Positions 62,509 through 64,000 of a DNA stretch of 64,000 bases are shown in pieces. Below the pieces are notes generated by a model. That model did no database searches. It was not told the DNA's origin and saw only the letters and a list, made by a program, of their open reading frames with translations. Made by a program: the position numbers and the translations under genes. How positions within the stretch are numbered: position 1 is the stretch's first letter; every line of letters starts with the position of its first letter. This DNA comes from Leptospira sp. WS92.C1. Its GTDB lineage: Bacteria > Spirochaetota > Leptospiria > Leptospirales > Leptospiraceae. The stretch covers positions 2,874,001-2,938,000 of the forward strand of contig NZ_CP162130.1 in the NCBI RefSeq assembly GCF_040833975.1, written 5' to 3'.

Positions 62509-63570
62509 ATGGAAAGATTCCTTTCTTTCAAAAAATTCAGATCGATTCTTTTTGTTTACTTTGCATTTTTCCCAGCTTTATCCGCGGATACCTTATTTTT
62601 AAAAGATAAGACCGTAATGATAGGAAGAGTTATCGATTACGAAGAAGACGGAATCAAATTTGAAACGGGGAACGGAATTTTCGAAGTATCTTCGGATAAG
62701 ATTCAAAATATTGAAGTCGGTTTTACCGGGATAAAAACGAACTTAAAAATAAAATCCTTCGTGCAAGATTTCACACTGCTATTAATTCAATCCAATCCGG
62801 AAGGATTATTTACTTTTTATGATGAGCTCCAATCTAAAATTTTATATATAGATTTTAAAGAAATCGTTTGGATTGAATATCACATACCCGAGAAAATAAA
62901 AAATTTCCTCCCCGTTTCCGGCGGTTATGACGTCGAAGTTGTCATGAAAGATGGACAAACTAAAAAAGGCATTTTATCAAGTTTGAAACCCGAATCCACC
63001 ATTCTGATCGATGAAACATCCGGAAAGCTGTCCATATCCAACCGACTCATTTCAAAAGTCATCTATCAAATTATAAACGATGAAATTCAAACCATAAACG
63101 AAGATACAAAGTCATATTCCGATCCAATTCGATTTTACGATTATCTGATCCCCGGACTTCACCAAATCCGAACCGGAAGAAAGAGATACGGATCTGCGCT
63201 ACTTATGATGACGGTGATTTCATTAATCACCGCCGAATACGAATATGAAAGAGGAAGACAAGAAATCCAAAAACAAAAACTTTATAACGAGCAAAACCTA
63301 TTTTTAGGGGGTGAATACGGATTTACGAATATCGACACCAGTTATGAATCTTATTACGATCATAAAGACAACAATCATTCTCTATTGCTGTTGACATCGG
63401 TATTTTATGCGCTGAATTTATTTGATCTATGGAGATGGAGAAGTGATTCCAAAAGTCAGAGTGAAATCGGAATCAGTTTCGTTCCATTGATCAGTTTTTC
63501 GTCGACTTCAGGTCGATCGTTATCAAATTTAGAAACAGCGGCACAGGTCCGATTTCAGTGGAAATTTTGA
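62509..63570 (+). CDS. Exported/membrane protein of unknown function
   Basis: 353 residues from the ATG at 62509, which starts a signal peptide (MERFLSFKKFRSILFVYFAF, cleavage near LSA-DT). Earlier in-frame starts add 35 non-signal residues. The mature part has repeated beta-rich segments starting FLKDKTVMIGRVIDYEEDGI and later VVMKDGQTKKGILSSLK, like SH3-type repeats; then SDPIRFYDYLIPGLHQIRTG and hydrophobic segments (LLMMTVISLITA, LLLLTSVFYALNLFDLW), a pattern resembling DUF5683-type envelope proteins. The last residue is Phe, as in outer-membrane proteins. Function unknown. Confidence 0.72.
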   Translation: MERFLSFKKFRSILFVYFAFFPALSADTLFLKDKTVMIGRVIDYEEDGIKFETGNGIFEVSSDKIQNIEVGFTGIKTNLKIKSFVQDFTLLLIQSNPEGLFTFYDELQSKILYIDFKEIVWIEYHIPEKIKNFLPVSGGYDVEVVMKDGQTKKGILSSLKPESTILIDETSGKLSISNRLISKVIYQIINDEIQTINEDTKSYSDPIRFYDYLIPGLHQIRTGRKRYGSALLMMTVISLITAEYEYERGRQEIQKQKLYNEQNLFLGGEYGFTNIDTSYESYYDHKDNNHSLLLLTSVFYALNLFDLWRWRSDSKSQSEIGISFVPLISFSSTSGRSLSNLETAAQVRFQWKF

Positions 63571-63601
63571 AACGTATGTTATCAAGAAAACAAAAAGCTT
63601 T

Positions 63602-63964
63602 TTAACCCGCAGCTTTTTGAATTGCCGCTTCCTGATTTTCGACGATTTTAAAAAGAGACTTGAGTCTCGTCATTTCAAAGATCTTGTCTATCTGAGGTGA
63701 AAGTGAAAAGAGTATCAAATCGGAATTTTTTTTCTTAAGCGCCGCATAGGAACCGATAAAAACCGCAATTCCGGAAGAATCTAAATAACGTAAATCGGAA
63801 AGATTCAGGCAAATTTTGTTATTTCCTTCGTTGGCGACATCATCAATCAATGCCTTCAAATTTTTTGCCGAAAATATATTTACTTCTCCGCTAACCTTGA
63901 TCACAAAACACTTTGCATTCGTCTTAGATTTGAATCCTGCCACTTCTTCAACAGAGACTTTCAT
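63602..63964 (-). CDS. STAS-domain anti-anti-sigma-like protein
   Basis: About 120 residues from the ATG at 63964 (MKVSVEEV); a TTG at 63985 would add 7 residues. The SpoIIAA-like fold shows CFVIKVSGEVNIFSAKNLKA and NLSDLRYLDSSGIAVFIGSY, with the phosphorylatable Ser in DSSG. In partner switching such proteins bind anti-sigma kinases and are reactivated by PP2C phosphatases; the receiver-PP2C protein at the start of the window is a possible but unproven partner. Convergent with the unknown membrane protein, 31 bp apart. Confidence 0.88.
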   Translation of the reverse strand: MKVSVEEVAGFKSKTNAKCFVIKVSGEVNIFSAKNLKALIDDVANEGNNKICLNLSDLRYLDSSGIAVFIGSYAALKKKNSDLILFSLSPQIDKIFEMTRLKSLFKIVENQEAAIQKAAG

Positions 63965-64000
63965 CTCACTTGTTGAATACTCCAAGTCACTATTTTCAAA

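Overview
The window is chromosomal DNA of a spirochaete of the genus Leptospira, most likely a pathogenic-clade species of moderate GC content (by eye about 40-43 %, higher than L. interrogans). Support comes from the gene content and order (a cheW-cheA-cheB-cheY cluster fused to scpAB and an aromatic amino-acid run, relaxed lipoprotein signals, DUF1566 lipoproteins, an orphan SpoIIE/HDAC operon) and from short intergenic repeats. This assignment is inference from recalled family and genome knowledge; no search was run.

Layout. 1-6.5 kb: end of an unknown gene, a minus-strand operon of HDAC-like deacetylase / unknown protein / receiver-PP2C phosphatase, pyruvate kinase, a HepT toxin relict and an odd signal peptidase I paralogue. 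6.5-11.3 kb: mscS-aroB-nudix-rnc, acpP and fabG. 11.3-15 kb: repeat-rich spacer, an ATP-grasp protein, an arsR-arsC arsenic operon with a perfect dyad operator, and a divergent broken GNAT (arsN2-like) gene. 15-30 kb: a nearly continuous minus-strand superoperon, cheW-cheA-cheB-cheY-scpA-scpB-pheA-tyrA-aroA-cmk-rpsA-TPR protein-hisG-rpmF-plsX, joining chemotaxis, chromosome condensation, aromatic amino-acid synthesis, translation and phospholipid synthesis. 30-35.2 kb: fthC, zapA, an acidic coiled-coil protein, infC-rpmI-rplT and thrS. 35.3-40.2 kb: carA with a translationally coupled small gene, a GNAT with a damaged start, and two nested insertion sequences. 40.2-49.2 kb: the 2-oxoglutarate dehydrogenase operon (sucB-lpdA-sucA), a class A penicillin-binding protein and a metallo-beta-lactamase-fold hydrolase. 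49.3-53.4 kb: rhomboid protease, GNAT, lipoate ligase, glyA.

The most unusual part is 53.8-60 kb. A three-gene cassette (53878-57110) encodes a RecA-like protein with a degenerate P-loop, an 89-residue helical protein and an atypical family B DNA polymerase of PolB2 type with no recognisable exonuclease residues and altered polymerase motifs. It looks like a mutasome analogue, driven by a near-leaderless promoter over a dyad. It is followed by a lone Pycsar-type transmembrane effector (DUF5706) and by a LytTR response regulator. Between that regulator and a divergent DUF1566 lipoprotein pair lie two sites, each made of 9-bp direct repeats separated by 12 bp, the spacing expected for LytTR dimers. 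The window ends with an unknown exported/membrane protein and a STAS-domain anti-anti-sigma protein.

No rRNA, tRNA or CRISPR array was recognised. Two families of dispersed intergenic repeats (a palindrome CGGACTTAAAGTCCG with conserved flanks, and a GTRGGAACTCC motif) mark almost every long spacer.
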